DNA of 64,000 nt, taken from contig NZ_CP090376.1 of NCBI RefSeq assembly GCF_022836875.1, positions 2,666,001-2,730,000 of the forward strand. The letters run 5' to 3'. The stretch is from Flavobacterium enshiense (lineage in GTDB: Bacteria; Bacteroidota; Bacteroidia; Flavobacteriales; Flavobacteriaceae). This document shows positions 1-8,609 of this stretch, piece after piece (the first letter of the stretch is position 1; every line of letters begins with the position of its first letter). The notes beneath the pieces were generated by a model. The model was given only the letters and a program-made list of their open reading frames with translations. It ran no database searches and was not told the origin of the DNA. The position numbers and the translations under genes were made by a program.

Positions 1-239
1 TAACTGAACCTCACGGTGTAACCGGTTATTTGGGACTAAAAAAAGAGTTAGAAAACAAAAAAGATTCTATTGGTATATTTTTGGAAACTGCCCATCCGAT
101 AAAATTTTCAGAAACCGTTGAACATACTTTAGATTTAAAACTACAAGTACCAAATCAATTAAAAGACTTATTTAAGAAGCAAAAGGTTAGTATTAAAATA
201 GAAAACTACACCGATCTTAAAAATTTTTTAAGCTCTTGA
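1..239 (+). CDS. thrC: Threonine synthase, C-terminal end (partial)
   Basis: The window opens inside this gene. The reading frame is open from base 3 and ends in TGA at 237-239. The translation starts TEPHGVTGY and contains ETAHPIKF, which matches the C-terminal part of PLP-dependent threonine synthase (phosphohomoserine to threonine and phosphate, the last step of threonine synthesis). The catalytic lysine and most of the fold lie outside the window, so the call rests on about 78 residues. An in-frame TTG at base 30 is an internal leucine, not a start. Confidence 0.8.
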   Translation, partial: TEPHGVTGYLGLKKELENKKDSIGIFLETAHPIKFSETVEHTLDLKLQVPNQLKDLFKKQKVSIKIENYTDLKNFLSS

Positions 240-315
240 TTTCTGTGGGTACATCACTTTGCCACTCCGTAAAAAATCAATAACTTAGCGACCGAAAACA
301 AACAATCAACACAAG

Positions 316-1398
316 ATGAAAAATACAGCATTAACGCACGTTCACGAAGGTTTAGGAGCAAAAATGGTTCCGTTTGCAGGTTACAACATGCCTGTTCAGT
401 ATGAAGGAGTTAACATAGAACACGAAACTGTTCGTAACGGCGTAGGTGTTTTTGATGTATCTCACATGGGAGAATTCTTTTTGAAAGGCGAAAATGCTTT
501 GGCTTTAATTCAGAAAGTAACTTCAAACGATGCATCGAAATTAGTTGACGGAAAAGCACAATATTCTTGTTTACCAAACAATGAAGGTGGAATTGTTGAC
601 GATTTAATCGTTTATAAAATTGAAGACAATCACTACATGTTAGTAGTTAACGCTTCAAATATTGAAAAAGACTGGAACTGGATTTCTTCTCATAACGATA
701 TGGGTGTAGATATGCAAAACCTTTCAGACAGCTACTCTTTGTTGGCTATTCAAGGCCCGAAAGCAGCTGAAGCAATGCAGTCGTTAACCTCAATTGATTT
801 AGTCAACATGCCCTATTATTCTTTCCAAATCGGAGAATTTGCCGGTGTGAAAGATGTAGTTGTTTCTGCAACAGGATATACAGGTTCAGGTGGTTTTGAA
901 ATCTACTTCAAAAATGAAAATGCTGAATTGATCTGGAACAAAGTATTTGAAGCTGGTGCAGCATTCGGAATCAAACCAATCGGATTAGCAGCTCGTGACA
1001 CTTTACGTTTAGAAATGGGCTTCTGCTTATACGGAAATGACATCAACGACACAACGTCTCCTTTAGAGGCAGGTTTGGGATGGATTACGAAATTCGATAA
1101 AGAATTCACCAATTCTGCAAACCTTAAAAATCAAAAAGAATCAGGCGTTGCTAGAAAATTAGTTGCTTTTGAAATGACTGAGCGCGCTATTCCACGTCAT
1201 GATTATGAAATCGTTGACGGAAGCGGAAGTGTTATTGGAGTTGTTACTTCAGGAACTATGTCGCCGTCAATGAACAAAGGTATCGGTTTAGGCTATGTGC
1301 CAACATCATTATCCTCTGTTGACAGCGAAATTTTCATCAGAATCAGAAAAAATGATGTTGCAGCTAAAGTGGTTAAATTACCATTTTACAAAAAATAA
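316..1398 (+). CDS. gcvT: Glycine cleavage system aminomethyltransferase (T-protein)
   Basis: GcvT takes the aminomethyl group from lipoylated H-protein and, with tetrahydrofolate, releases ammonia and 5,10-methylene-THF. The 360-residue length is normal for the family. The folate-binding GCV_T domain fills about residues 5-260, with the family motif FDVSHMGE at 46-53, and a GCV_T C-terminal barrel covers about 280-355. The ATG at 316 follows a 76-nt gap after thrC without a clear TAnnTTTG box, so read-through from thrC is possible. The other cleavage-system genes are not in the window. A terminator follows directly. Confidence 0.95.
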   Translation: MKNTALTHVHEGLGAKMVPFAGYNMPVQYEGVNIEHETVRNGVGVFDVSHMGEFFLKGENALALIQKVTSNDASKLVDGKAQYSCLPNNEGGIVDDLIVYKIEDNHYMLVVNASNIEKDWNWISSHNDMGVDMQNLSDSYSLLAIQGPKAAEAMQSLTSIDLVNMPYYSFQIGEFAGVKDVVVSATGYTGSGGFEIYFKNENAELIWNKVFEAGAAFGIKPIGLAARDTLRLEMGFCLYGNDINDTTSPLEAGLGWITKFDKEFTNSANLKNQKESGVARKLVAFEMTERAIPRHDYEIVDGSGSVIGVVTSGTMSPSMNKGIGLGYVPTSLSSVDSEIFIRIRKNDVAAKVVKLPFYKK

Positions 1399-1405
1399 TT
1401 ATCAC

Positions 1406-1435
1406 AAAAGGAGGCTCGAAAGAACCTCCTTTTTT
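1406..1435 (+). terminator. Terminator after gcvT
   Basis: A 9-bp stem (AAAAGGAGG at 1406-1414 with CCTCCTTTT at 1425-1433) runs into a T tract. Confidence 0.8.
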
Positions 1436-1464
1436 GGCAGAATACATTAATAATTTTACTTTTG
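1434..1464 (+). promoter_or_regulatory. Promoter of yebC
   Basis: The -7 box TACTTTTG (1457-1464) fits the Bacteroidetes consensus TAnnTTTG, with a TTG -33 element at 1434-1436 and a 20-nt spacer. It lies 46 nt before the ATG. Confidence 0.65.
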
Positions 1465-1510
1465 TATCTTGTTTAGAACAAAAAAATACATTTAAAATAT
1501 ATTCTTAGAA

Positions 1511-2221
1511 ATGGGAAGAGCATTTGAATTCAGAAAAGCACGTAAAATGAAACGTTGGTCGGCAATGGCTAAAACGTTTACACGAATTGGAAAAGATATT
1601 GTAATGGCTGTTAAGGAGGGTGGACCAAATCCGGAGACCAATTCCCGCTTAAGAGCTGTTATACAAAATGCAAAGGCAGCTAATATGCCAAAAGACAACG
1701 TAGAGAGAGCAATTAAAAAAGCATCTGATAAAGATACCGCCAATTTTAAGGAGGTTTTATTCGAAGGCTATGCACCTCACGGGATTGCCATTCTGATTGA
1801 AACTGCTACCGATAACAACAACAGAACGGTTGCCAACATCAGAAGTTACTTCAACAAATGTAACGGAACTATGGGAACACAAGGTTCTGTAGAATTCATG
1901 TTTGACCATACATGTAACTTCCGTATCCCTTCAGAAGGCCAAGATGTGGAAGAACTGGAATTGGAAATGATCGACTTTGGGGTGGAAGAAATTTTCGCAG
2001 ACGAAGACGGTATATTAATGTATGCTCCATTTGAAAGTTTTGGTGCTATACAAAAAGAACTTGAAAACAGAAACATTGAAATCTTATCATCCGGTTTCGA
2101 ACGCATTCCTCAAATCACAAAAGAATTAACACCGGAGCAAGTTGCCGATGTCGAGAAGTTATTAGAGAAAATCGAAGAAGATGATGACGTAATGAACGTT
2201 TATCACACTATGCAGGAATAG
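1511..2221 (+). CDS. YebC/PmpR family transcriptional regulator
   Basis: This 236-residue protein begins MGRAFEFRKARKMKRW and continues with TFTRIGKDI and GPNPETNSRLR, the conserved N-terminal signature of the YebC/PmpR (TACO1-like) family. Members have been described as DNA-binding regulators and, more recently, as translation factors that help ribosomes through difficult sequences, so the cellular role here is open. The length is typical (about 235-250). It has its own promoter and terminator and is probably monocistronic. The acidic C-terminus (IEEDDDV) is usual for the family. Confidence 0.93.
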   Translation: MGRAFEFRKARKMKRWSAMAKTFTRIGKDIVMAVKEGGPNPETNSRLRAVIQNAKAANMPKDNVERAIKKASDKDTANFKEVLFEGYAPHGIAILIETATDNNNRTVANIRSYFNKCNGTMGTQGSVEFMFDHTCNFRIPSEGQDVEELELEMIDFGVEEIFADEDGILMYAPFESFGAIQKELENRNIEILSSGFERIPQITKELTPEQVADVEKLLEKIEEDDDVMNVYHTMQE

Positions 2222-2275
2222 ATTGGATTTTCAGACTTCTTAGAAAGTTAGATTTTTAGACTTACAGATATAAAT

Positions 2276-2305
2276 AACTCCGGAGAATACTTCGGAGTTT
2301 TTTTT
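2276..2305 (+). terminator. Terminator after yebC
   Basis: AACTCCG at 2276-2282 pairs with CGGAGTT at 2293-2299, followed by a run of T. Confidence 0.75.
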
Positions 2306-2378
2306 ATCGAGTAACTTTATCAAGGATCACATTCTACAATTCCTCATGTAAAATAAAAAAACACTGCACAAGTCTACA

Positions 2379-2452
2379 ATTCCGACGTAAGGAGGAATCT
2401 CATGATATGATACCATATAATGCACAGCGGGGATTCCTCCTTTCGTCGGAAT
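2379..2452. repeat. Palindromic intergenic element (imperfect 21-bp inverted repeat)
   Basis: The arm at 2379-2399 and the reverse complement of 2432-2452 agree at 20 of 21 positions, around a 32-nt spacer. The arms read ATTCCGACG and AGGAGGAATC and are GC-richer than their surroundings. It sits between the yebC and cysteine-synthase terminators and encodes nothing. From memory, similar GGAATC/GATTCC palindromes are frequent in Flavobacterium intergenic regions, so this may be a REP-like or MITE-like element. I could not check the copy number. Confidence 0.7.
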
Positions 2453-2501
2453 CACAGCATAATTAGACAGTCCCTTCACTTTAATCATAGTAACCAGAAA
2501 C

Positions 2502-2530
2502 AAAAAACTCCACTTTTCAGCGGAGTTTCT
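2502..2530 (-). terminator. Terminator of the cysteine-synthase-like gene
   Basis: AAACTCC at 2505-2511 pairs with GGAGTTT at 2522-2528. On the minus strand the stem runs into a T tract. Confidence 0.65.
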
Positions 2531-2582
2531 TTCTCTATATCTAACAATCTAAGAAGTCTAGAAATCTAACTGTCTAAGACGT

Positions 2583-3623
2583 CTATTTTATGAATTCAAT
2601 CTTTTGAACTTCCTCAGCATTAATACTATCAAAGAATCCTTGCTCATTCATCCATTCATCACTGAACACTTTACTCATGTAACGGGAACCGTGGTCAGGG
2701 AAAATCACAACTATATTACTGTTTTCATCAAACTCCCCTTCCTCAGCAAATTGCTTAACAGCTTGCATGGCTGCTCCTGATGTATACCCCACAAATAAAC
2801 CTTCTTTCTTGGCAATTTCTCGAGCCGTATGAGCACTTTCTTCGTCAGTTACTTTGGTAAATTTATCAATCGCATCAAAATCGGTTGCAGTAGGAATTAA
2901 ATTTTTACCTAAACCTTCGATTCTGTATGGGTAAATTTCTTCGTTGTCAAACTCTCTTGTTTCGTGGTATTTTTTTAATACCGATCCAAAAGCATCAACA
3001 CCTAAAACTTTTATGTTTGGATTTTTTTCTTTTAAAAAACGGGCTGTTCCAGAAATTGTTCCCCCTGTACCGCTGCAGGCAATAAGGTGAGTAATTCCTC
3101 CTTTTGTCTGCTCCCAGATTTCAGGACCTGTGGAATTGTAATGTGCATCAACATTCAAATCATTGAAATACTGGTTGATATACACCGAACCTTTGGTTTC
3201 TTCGTGTAAACGTTTTGCAACATTATAATAAGAACGTGGATCATCGGCAGAAACATGAGCAGGGCAAACATATACTTTTGCTCCCATTGCTCTCAACATG
3301 TCAATTTTATCTTTGGAAGATTTTGAACTGACAGCCAAAACACAATCGTATCCTTTAATGATACTAACCATTGCTATACTGAAACCAGTATTCCCGGAAG
3401 TTGTTTCGATAATCGTATCACCCGGTTTTAAAATACCTCTTTTCTCCGCTTCTTCTATTATGTAAAGAGCAATTCTGTCTTTTGTTGAATGTCCCGGATT
3501 AAAGGCCTCTACTTTCGCGTAAAAGTTACCTTTTAATCCTTCGGTGATTGTATTAAGCCTTATTAGGGGGGTGTTTCCTATTAATTCTAATACATTATTA
3601 TAGGCTTTTATTTCTTCTTTCAT
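2583..3623 (-). CDS. PLP-dependent cysteine synthase / cystathionine beta-synthase family protein
   Basis: This is a fold-type II PLP enzyme of 346 residues, as counted from the ATG at 3623. It shows [12 protein letters not shown] at about 13-24, the PLP lysine in GHSTKDR (Lys48), the phosphate-binding TSGNTG loop at about 80 and SGTGGTISG for the cofactor phosphate. Family members make cysteine from O-acetylserine and sulfide, or cystathionine from serine and homocysteine; the sequence does not decide between these, and there are no C-terminal CBS domains. An in-frame ATG at 3674 lies directly at the expected transcription start of the promoter box at 3682-3689, so I prefer 3623. Confidence 0.85.
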   Translation of the reverse strand: MKEEIKAYNNVLELIGNTPLIRLNTITEGLKGNFYAKVEAFNPGHSTKDRIALYIIEEAEKRGILKPGDTIIETTSGNTGFSIAMVSIIKGYDCVLAVSSKSSKDKIDMLRAMGAKVYVCPAHVSADDPRSYYNVAKRLHEETKGSVYINQYFNDLNVDAHYNSTGPEIWEQTKGGITHLIACSGTGGTISGTARFLKEKNPNIKVLGVDAFGSVLKKYHETREFDNEEIYPYRIEGLGKNLIPTATDFDAIDKFTKVTDEESAHTAREIAKKEGLFVGYTSGAAMQAVKQFAEEGEFDENSNIVVIFPDHGSRYMSKVFSDEWMNEQGFFDSINAEEVQKIEFIK

Positions 3624-3681
3624 AAAAAATAAATTACTCAAGGCGTGAATATAATCATTTTCTGAAATGTTCACAACCTTA

Positions 3682-3689
3682 CAAATGTA
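3682..3689 (-). promoter_or_regulatory. Promoter -7 box for the cysteine-synthase-like gene
   Basis: TACATTTG on the minus strand fits TAnnTTTG and lies 58 nt before the chosen ATG. It leaves almost no room for a start at 3674. Confidence 0.55.
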
Positions 3690-3704
3690 TAAAAAATTCT
3701 TTAT

Positions 3705-5765
3705 CTACTTTTTAATTCCTTCTAAATCTAACAAAAAAGCATACTCTTTTGCAACTTCTTTAATCGCTTCAAACCTTCCGGAAGCGCCACCATGTCCGGT
3801 ATCCATATTGGTATCCAAAAATAACTTACTGTCTCCCAGCTTCATAACTCTTAATCTAGCTACCCATTTAGCCGGCTCCCAATATTGCACTTGAGAATCA
3901 TGCAATCCTGTTGTCACCAACATATTTGGATATTTTTGCTTTGTTATATTGTCATAAGGGGAATAAGAAAGCATATAATCGTAGTATTTCTTCTCATTCG
4001 GATTCCCCCATTCGTCATATTCACCAGTTGTAAGCGGAATAGATTCATCCAACATGGTTGTCACAACATCCACAAAAGGGACTTGGGCAATTACACCATT
4101 ATACAATTCCGGTGCTTCGTTTATCACAACTCCCATCAACAATCCTCCGGCAGAACCGCCTTCAGCATACAAATGATTTTCAGAAGTGTACTTTTGCTCG
4201 ATTACATATCGGGAACAATCAATAAAATCGGTAAATGTATTTTTCTTTTTAAGTAATTTCCCGTTATCATACCATTCGCGTCCCAAATCTTCACCGCCCC
4301 TGATATGCGCAATACCATAGATAAAGCCTCTGTCCAGCAAACTCAAACGGATGGATGAAAAATAAGGATCCATTGAAGAACCATAAGACCCGTACGCATA
4401 CAACAATAAAGGATTTTCTCCGTCTTTCTTTATTCCGTTTCGGTACACTAAAGAAACAGGTACTTTGGTTCCGTCTTTGGCAGTGGCCCAAATTCGCTCT
4501 TCGGTGTAATTATTTTTATCGAATTTTCCACCAAGAACTTCCTGCTCTTTTTTGATGGTTTTTTCTTTGGTTCTCATATTGAAATCAATAACCGAAGGAG
4601 GAGTGGCCATCGACTGATAACTGTAACGCAGAATTTCCGTATCGAAATCAACGTTTGTTGTGGTATAAGCCGTATAGGTTTCGATATCAAAAGGCAGATA
4701 ATATTCTCCTTCCCCACTCCAAGGCATGATTCTTATTTTGTTCAAACCATTGCTGCGTTCTTCCACAACCAGATAATCCCTGAAAATATCAATACCTTCC
4801 AGCAAAGTATCTTTTCGGTGCGGAATCAAATCCACCCAATTGTCTTTTGAAGTGGAAGTTTCAGGAGTTTTCATCAATTTGAAATTGGTCGCTTTGTCTT
4901 TATTTGTCACCACATAAAAACTGTCGTCGAAATGTGAAATGGAATATTCCAGTCCGCGTGTTCTTTTTTGGAACATTTCAAATTTACCGTCTGGATTATC
5001 AGCTCTTAAAATCTGATATTCCGATGTAAGCGTACTCGAAGAGCCGATTACAAGGTATTTTTTCGATTTCTCTTTATAAATGAAGGTAGAAAACGTATCG
5101 TCTTTTTCATAAAAAACCACTTGATCTTCATTGGCTTCCGAACCTAATTTATGCTTATAAATCTTATCGGAACGCAGTGTTACCAAATCCTTACGTGTAT
5201 AAAACAGCGTTTTGTTATCGGCTGCCCAAGTTGAACCTCCTGTAGTTTTTTCCAATTTTACCGGAAGAATTTCATCGGTTTCAAGGTTTTTTATCTGAAT
5301 AGTGTATTCTCGTCGGGAAACCGTATCAACACCAAAGGCACACCATTTGTTATCTTCACTGACACTCAGTCCGCTCAACTGAAAATAAGCAAATCCCTTT
5401 GCCATTTCGTTGCAATCGAACATGATTTCCTCATTAGCATCCAAACTTCCTTTTTTTCTGGCATAAATCGGGTAATCCTTCCCTTTTTCAAATCGGGTAA
5501 TATAATAATATCCGTTATACAGGTAGGGAACAGAACTGTCGTCCTCTTTGATTCTTGACTTCATTTCTTCAAACAAATCGGCTTGAAATTGTTTGGTATG
5601 CTCTGTCATTTTATTGTAGTAATCGTTTTCCTTGTTAAGGTAATCGATTACTTCCGGGTTTTCCCTTTCATTCAACCAATAATAATCGTCTGTACGAATA
5701 TGTCCGTGTTTTTCAAGTTGTTTTGGCTTTACGGTTGCCAAAGGTGCCGTTATTGTTTCTACCAT
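3705..5765 (-). CDS. Oligopeptidase B (S9 family serine peptidase)
   Basis: This 686-residue prolyl-oligopeptidase-family enzyme has an N-terminal seven-bladed propeller (about 70-410) and a C-terminal alpha/beta hydrolase domain. The family cuts short peptides after basic residues. The predicted triad is Ser538 in GGSAGG, Asp623 in GLHDSQ and His658 in DTGHGG. These lie a constant six residues from the triad I recall for E. coli PtrB (532, 617, 652), and the total length is the same. I start at the ATG at 5765. A longer frame begins at 5810, but that lies upstream of the promoter box at 5797-5804. No signal peptide is visible in the shorter form, which suggests a cytoplasmic enzyme. Confidence 0.92.
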   Translation of the reverse strand: MVETITAPLATVKPKQLEKHGHIRTDDYYWLNERENPEVIDYLNKENDYYNKMTEHTKQFQADLFEEMKSRIKEDDSSVPYLYNGYYYITRFEKGKDYPIYARKKGSLDANEEIMFDCNEMAKGFAYFQLSGLSVSEDNKWCAFGVDTVSRREYTIQIKNLETDEILPVKLEKTTGGSTWAADNKTLFYTRKDLVTLRSDKIYKHKLGSEANEDQVVFYEKDDTFSTFIYKEKSKKYLVIGSSSTLTSEYQILRADNPDGKFEMFQKRTRGLEYSISHFDDSFYVVTNKDKATNFKLMKTPETSTSKDNWVDLIPHRKDTLLEGIDIFRDYLVVEERSNGLNKIRIMPWSGEGEYYLPFDIETYTAYTTTNVDFDTEILRYSYQSMATPPSVIDFNMRTKEKTIKKEQEVLGGKFDKNNYTEERIWATAKDGTKVPVSLVYRNGIKKDGENPLLLYAYGSYGSSMDPYFSSIRLSLLDRGFIYGIAHIRGGEDLGREWYDNGKLLKKKNTFTDFIDCSRYVIEQKYTSENHLYAEGGSAGGLLMGVVINEAPELYNGVIAQVPFVDVVTTMLDESIPLTTGEYDEWGNPNEKKYYDYMLSYSPYDNITKQKYPNMLVTTGLHDSQVQYWEPAKWVARLRVMKLGDSKLFLDTNMDTGHGGASGRFEAIKEVAKEYAFLLDLEGIKK

Positions 5766-5796
5766 TTTAGGTTTATTATTTTGAGCAATGCGGATG

Positions 5797-5804
5797 CAAA
5801 AGTA
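5797..5804 (-). promoter_or_regulatory. Promoter -7 box for oligopeptidase B
   Basis: TACTTTTG on the minus strand fits TAnnTTTG and lies 31 nt before the ATG at 5765. Confidence 0.6.
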
Positions 5805-5861
5805 AAACAAACAGAGCTCAAAAGAAATTGAATTTTCATTTATAATCTATCGGCAATTTAA

Positions 5862-5869
5862 TAATTTTG
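5862..5869 (+). promoter_or_regulatory. Promoter -7 box for the ybaB homologue
   Basis: TAATTTTG fits TAnnTTTG and lies 28 nt before the ATG. It is divergent from the oligopeptidase promoter. Confidence 0.6.
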
Positions 5870-5897
5870 CAAATCAATAATTACTAAATTTATTAAC

Positions 5898-6221
5898 ATG
5901 TTTGGAGATATCATGGGGATGATGGGTAAGCTAAAGGAAACCCAGCAAAAAATTGAAGAAACTAAAAAACGTTTGGATACCGTTTTAATTGATGAACAAA
6001 GCAATGACGGGCTTTTGAAAGTTACGCTGACAGCAAACAGAAAAGTAAAATCCATTACAATTGATGACCGTTTACTGGAAGACAAAGAACAATTGGAAGA
6101 TTATTTGATTCTAGTTATGAACAAAGCCATCGAAAAAGCAACCAATGTAAATGACGCAGAATTAGCTGCGGTTGCCAAAGACGGCATGCCAAACATTCCA
6201 GGATTGGATATGTTTAAATAA
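5898..6221 (+). CDS. YbaB/EbfC family nucleoid-associated protein
   Basis: This 107-residue protein starts [21 protein letters not shown] and carries a long N-terminal helix followed by the beta segment [16 protein letters not shown], the pattern of the YbaB/EbfC dimeric DNA-binding family. These proteins coat DNA and affect nucleoid structure. The usual partners recR and dnaX are not adjacent; instead it is divergent from oligopeptidase B and convergent with phoU. The stop codon touches a shared bidirectional terminator. Confidence 0.9.
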   Translation: MFGDIMGMMGKLKETQQKIEETKKRLDTVLIDEQSNDGLLKVTLTANRKVKSITIDDRLLEDKEQLEDYLILVMNKAIEKATNVNDAELAAVAKDGMPNIPGLDMFK

Positions 6222-6253
6222 AAAAAGGGCGGTTTTAAAATCCGCCCTTTTTT
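6221..6253. terminator. Bidirectional terminator between ybaB and phoU
   Basis: A perfect 12-bp stem (6221-6232 with 6242-6253) has A and T tracts on its two sides, so it can serve both convergent genes. It overlaps both stop codons. Confidence 0.85.
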
Positions 6254-6926
6254 ATTTCTTCTTATTCGGTTTTGATTTGTGCTTCAGCACTTTTGCTTCG
6301 ATGTAAAAAATGGTCTCTTCTGCCATATTTTTTGCATGATCCCCCACTCTTTCAAGTTTTTGGATTATCGATAAAAGGTACAATGCCTGCTCGATATTAT
6401 CAGGCTTTTCCTTACAGTATTTCGCTATAACACCGTTTGCCTTTTTTTTGATTTTATCCAGTGTTTCATCCTGTTTAAAAATCTTACGGGCCAATTTTGT
6501 ATCTTCTTTCTCAAAAGCTTCCAAAATATTGGACATCATAAAGATAGACACTTCAAACATCTCCTTGACATTAGCAATTTCAAGAAGTTCTTTATCGAAA
6601 TCATCATCTATTTCCTTTATGAATCTAGCTATTCCGGCGGCAATATCACCCGTGCGTTCCAGATTGGTATTGATTTTTAAAACAGCCAATACGAATCGCA
6701 AATCCATGGCAACGGGATTGAAAAGTGCGAAAACATTTTCACAGTTACGATCCAATTTCAACTCATAGGAATTAACTCTTTTTTCATTGGCAATTATTTC
6801 CCTCGCCAAATCATTATCCATTGAAAATAATGACTGATGTGCTTTTTCCAGCTGCAGGTTCACCAACAGCCATAAATCAATTAATTCATCTTTTAAATTC
6901 TGTATTTCGTTTTCTAACTGAGTCAT
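6252..6926 (-). CDS. phoU: Phosphate signalling/transport regulator PhoU
   Basis: PhoU links the Pst transporter to its sensor kinase and damps phosphate uptake when phosphate is plentiful. The 224-residue protein is all helical with two PhoU repeats (about 15-105 and 115-215); the first repeat contains AVLKINTNLERTGDIA and the second contains IIQKLERVGDHAKN, the paired metal-binding E/D-rich motifs. It is the last gene of the pst block, 47 nt after pstB. A lysine-rich tail (KHKSKPNKKK) ends the protein. Confidence 0.93.
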   Translation of the reverse strand: MTQLENEIQNLKDELIDLWLLVNLQLEKAHQSLFSMDNDLAREIIANEKRVNSYELKLDRNCENVFALFNPVAMDLRFVLAVLKINTNLERTGDIAAGIARFIKEIDDDFDKELLEIANVKEMFEVSIFMMSNILEAFEKEDTKLARKIFKQDETLDKIKKKANGVIAKYCKEKPDNIEQALYLLSIIQKLERVGDHAKNMAEETIFYIEAKVLKHKSKPNKKK

Positions 6927-6973
6927 CTGATTGTTTTTTTTTATAATTAGAAACAGATACTATTTGGCTTAAT

Positions 6974-7726
6974 TTAACCGAAACGACCTGTAATATAATT
7001 TTGGGTTCTCTCTTTTCTTGGGTTTGTAAACATATTTTTCGTCTTATCATACTCAATCAACTCACCCATATAGAAAAATGCAGTATTATCACTTACACGT
7101 CCGGCCTGCTGCATATTATGAGTAACGATAACGATAGTATATTTATTTTTCAATTCATAAATAAGTTCCTCTACTTTGGTTGTAGAAATAGGATCCAGTG
7201 CCGAAGTTGGTTCATCCATTAACAACACCGAAGGCTGAATAGCAAGCGCACGGGCGATGCACAACCTTTGCTGTTGTCCCCCCGACAGCTCAAATGCCGA
7301 TTTATGCAATTTATCTTTTACCTCACCCCAAAGCGCTACTTGCTCAATGGATGTGATTACGCGTTCTTCAATCACTTTCTTATCGGTAACCCCATTTACC
7401 TTTAAGCCATAAGCGACATTCTCATAAATGGATTTTGGAAACGGGTTCGGCTTTTGAAAAACCATCCCTACATTCTTTCTCAAATCATCCACATTGGTAT
7501 TTTTGTCGTAAATATTATGTCCGTCTATATAAATTTCACCGTTAAGATGCGTATTATCAATCAAATCATTCATTCGGTTAAGCAAACGTAAATAGGTAGA
7601 TTTTCCGCATCCTGATGGCCCGATAAGTGCGGTAACCGTGTTCTCCTTCATCGATAACGAAATATCGTGCAAAGCCTGTGTTTCTCCGTAATAAAAATTT
7701 ACGTTTCTGGATTCAATTTTATGCAT
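6974..7726 (-). CDS. pstB: Phosphate ABC transporter ATP-binding protein
   Basis: PstB hydrolyses ATP to drive phosphate import. In its 250 residues I see Walker [10 protein letters not shown] (36-44), the signature LSGGQQQR, Walker [13 protein letters not shown] and the switch histidine in [25 protein letters not shown] near the C-terminus is typical of PstB. It starts 1 nt after the pstA stop, so the two are cotranscribed and probably translationally coupled. Confidence 0.97.
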   Translation of the reverse strand: MHKIESRNVNFYYGETQALHDISLSMKENTVTALIGPSGCGKSTYLRLLNRMNDLIDNTHLNGEIYIDGHNIYDKNTNVDDLRKNVGMVFQKPNPFPKSIYENVAYGLKVNGVTDKKVIEERVITSIEQVALWGEVKDKLHKSAFELSGGQQQRLCIARALAIQPSVLLMDEPTSALDPISTTKVEELIYELKNKYTIVIVTHNMQQAGRVSDNTAFFYMGELIEYDKTKNMFTNPRKERTQNYITGRFG

Positions 7727-7727
7727 G

Positions 7728-8606
7728 TTAATTCATTTTTACTTTTTTTCCGAAATATTTACGAAGCGCATTGGCCAGTAAATTGGAAAGTAATACAATT
7801 ATAATTAAGATCAGAGCTGTTCCGTAAGCCATTGCTCTTGAGGCTTCAATATTGGTTCCACTTGTTGATATAACGTATAAGTGATACGGTAGTGCCATCG
7901 CCTGATCGAAAATTGATGACGGCAACTTAGGCAGGAAATAAGCTGCAACTGTAAATAAAATGGGAGCTGTTTCTCCTGAAACCCTTCCAATGGAAAGAAT
8001 CAAACCTGTTAAAATGTTCGGAAAAGCTATGGGTAAAACCACATTGCTGGTAGTTTGCCACTTACTTGCCCCTAATGCTAAACTGGCATGTCTGAAAGTA
8101 TCTTCAACCGCTTTAAGGGATTCTTCTGTAGTTCGTATCACCACCGGCAACACAAGCAATCCCAATGTTAAGGAGCCAGCCAAAAGCGAATCACCAAATT
8201 CCAGTTTGTTTACGAATAATGCCATTCCAAACAAACCAAAAACAATGGAAGGAACTCCCGCAAGATTATTAGTCATTTGCTTGATAATTCTTTTTCCCCA
8301 GCCGTCCTTTACATATTCGTTCATATATATGGCAGCCAGAACCCCGACAGGAAATGCAAAAAGTATACTTCCCAAAACCAAGCAAAGCGTTCCGATGATT
8401 GCCGGATAAATTCCGCCCTGCGTCATCCCCTCTTTTGGCATTTCTGTAATAAATTCCCAACTGATAACGCTAAATCCTTTAATTACAATAAAAGCTAGTA
8501 TAATAAACAAAAGAGCTACAATCGAATAACTTATGAGCTGAAATAAGCCGAAAGCTATACTTTGATTTCTTCTTTTAATTTTTGCCAATCGATTTACTTT
8601 CTTCAT
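7728..8606 (-). CDS. pstA: Phosphate ABC transporter permease PstA
   Basis: This 292-residue inner-membrane permease has about six hydrophobic segments and the EAA-type loop that contacts PstB ([20 protein letters not shown], about 185-204). A second diagnostic stretch is [15 protein letters not shown]. It pairs with PstC to form the phosphate channel. It lies between pstC (3-nt gap) and pstB (1-nt gap). The length and topology are normal, unlike PstC. Confidence 0.95.
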   Translation of the reverse strand: MKKVNRLAKIKRRNQSIAFGLFQLISYSIVALLFIILAFIVIKGFSVISWEFITEMPKEGMTQGGIYPAIIGTLCLVLGSILFAFPVGVLAAIYMNEYVKDGWGKRIIKQMTNNLAGVPSIVFGLFGMALFVNKLEFGDSLLAGSLTLGLLVLPVVIRTTEESLKAVEDTFRHASLALGASKWQTTSNVVLPIAFPNILTGLILSIGRVSGETAPILFTVAAYFLPKLPSSIFDQAMALPYHLYVISTSGTNIEASRAMAYGTALILIIIVLLSNLLANALRKYFGKKVKMN

Positions 8607-8609
8607 TTT

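Noticed and set aside
3624..3674. Longer N-terminus of the cysteine-synthase-like protein (start at 3674)
   Set aside because: The promoter box at 3682-3689 would start transcription at about this ATG, and the extra 17 residues do not match the family.
5766..5810. Longer N-terminus of oligopeptidase B (start at 5810)
   Set aside because: The promoter box at 5797-5804 lies inside it, and the start at 5765 gives the standard 686 residues.
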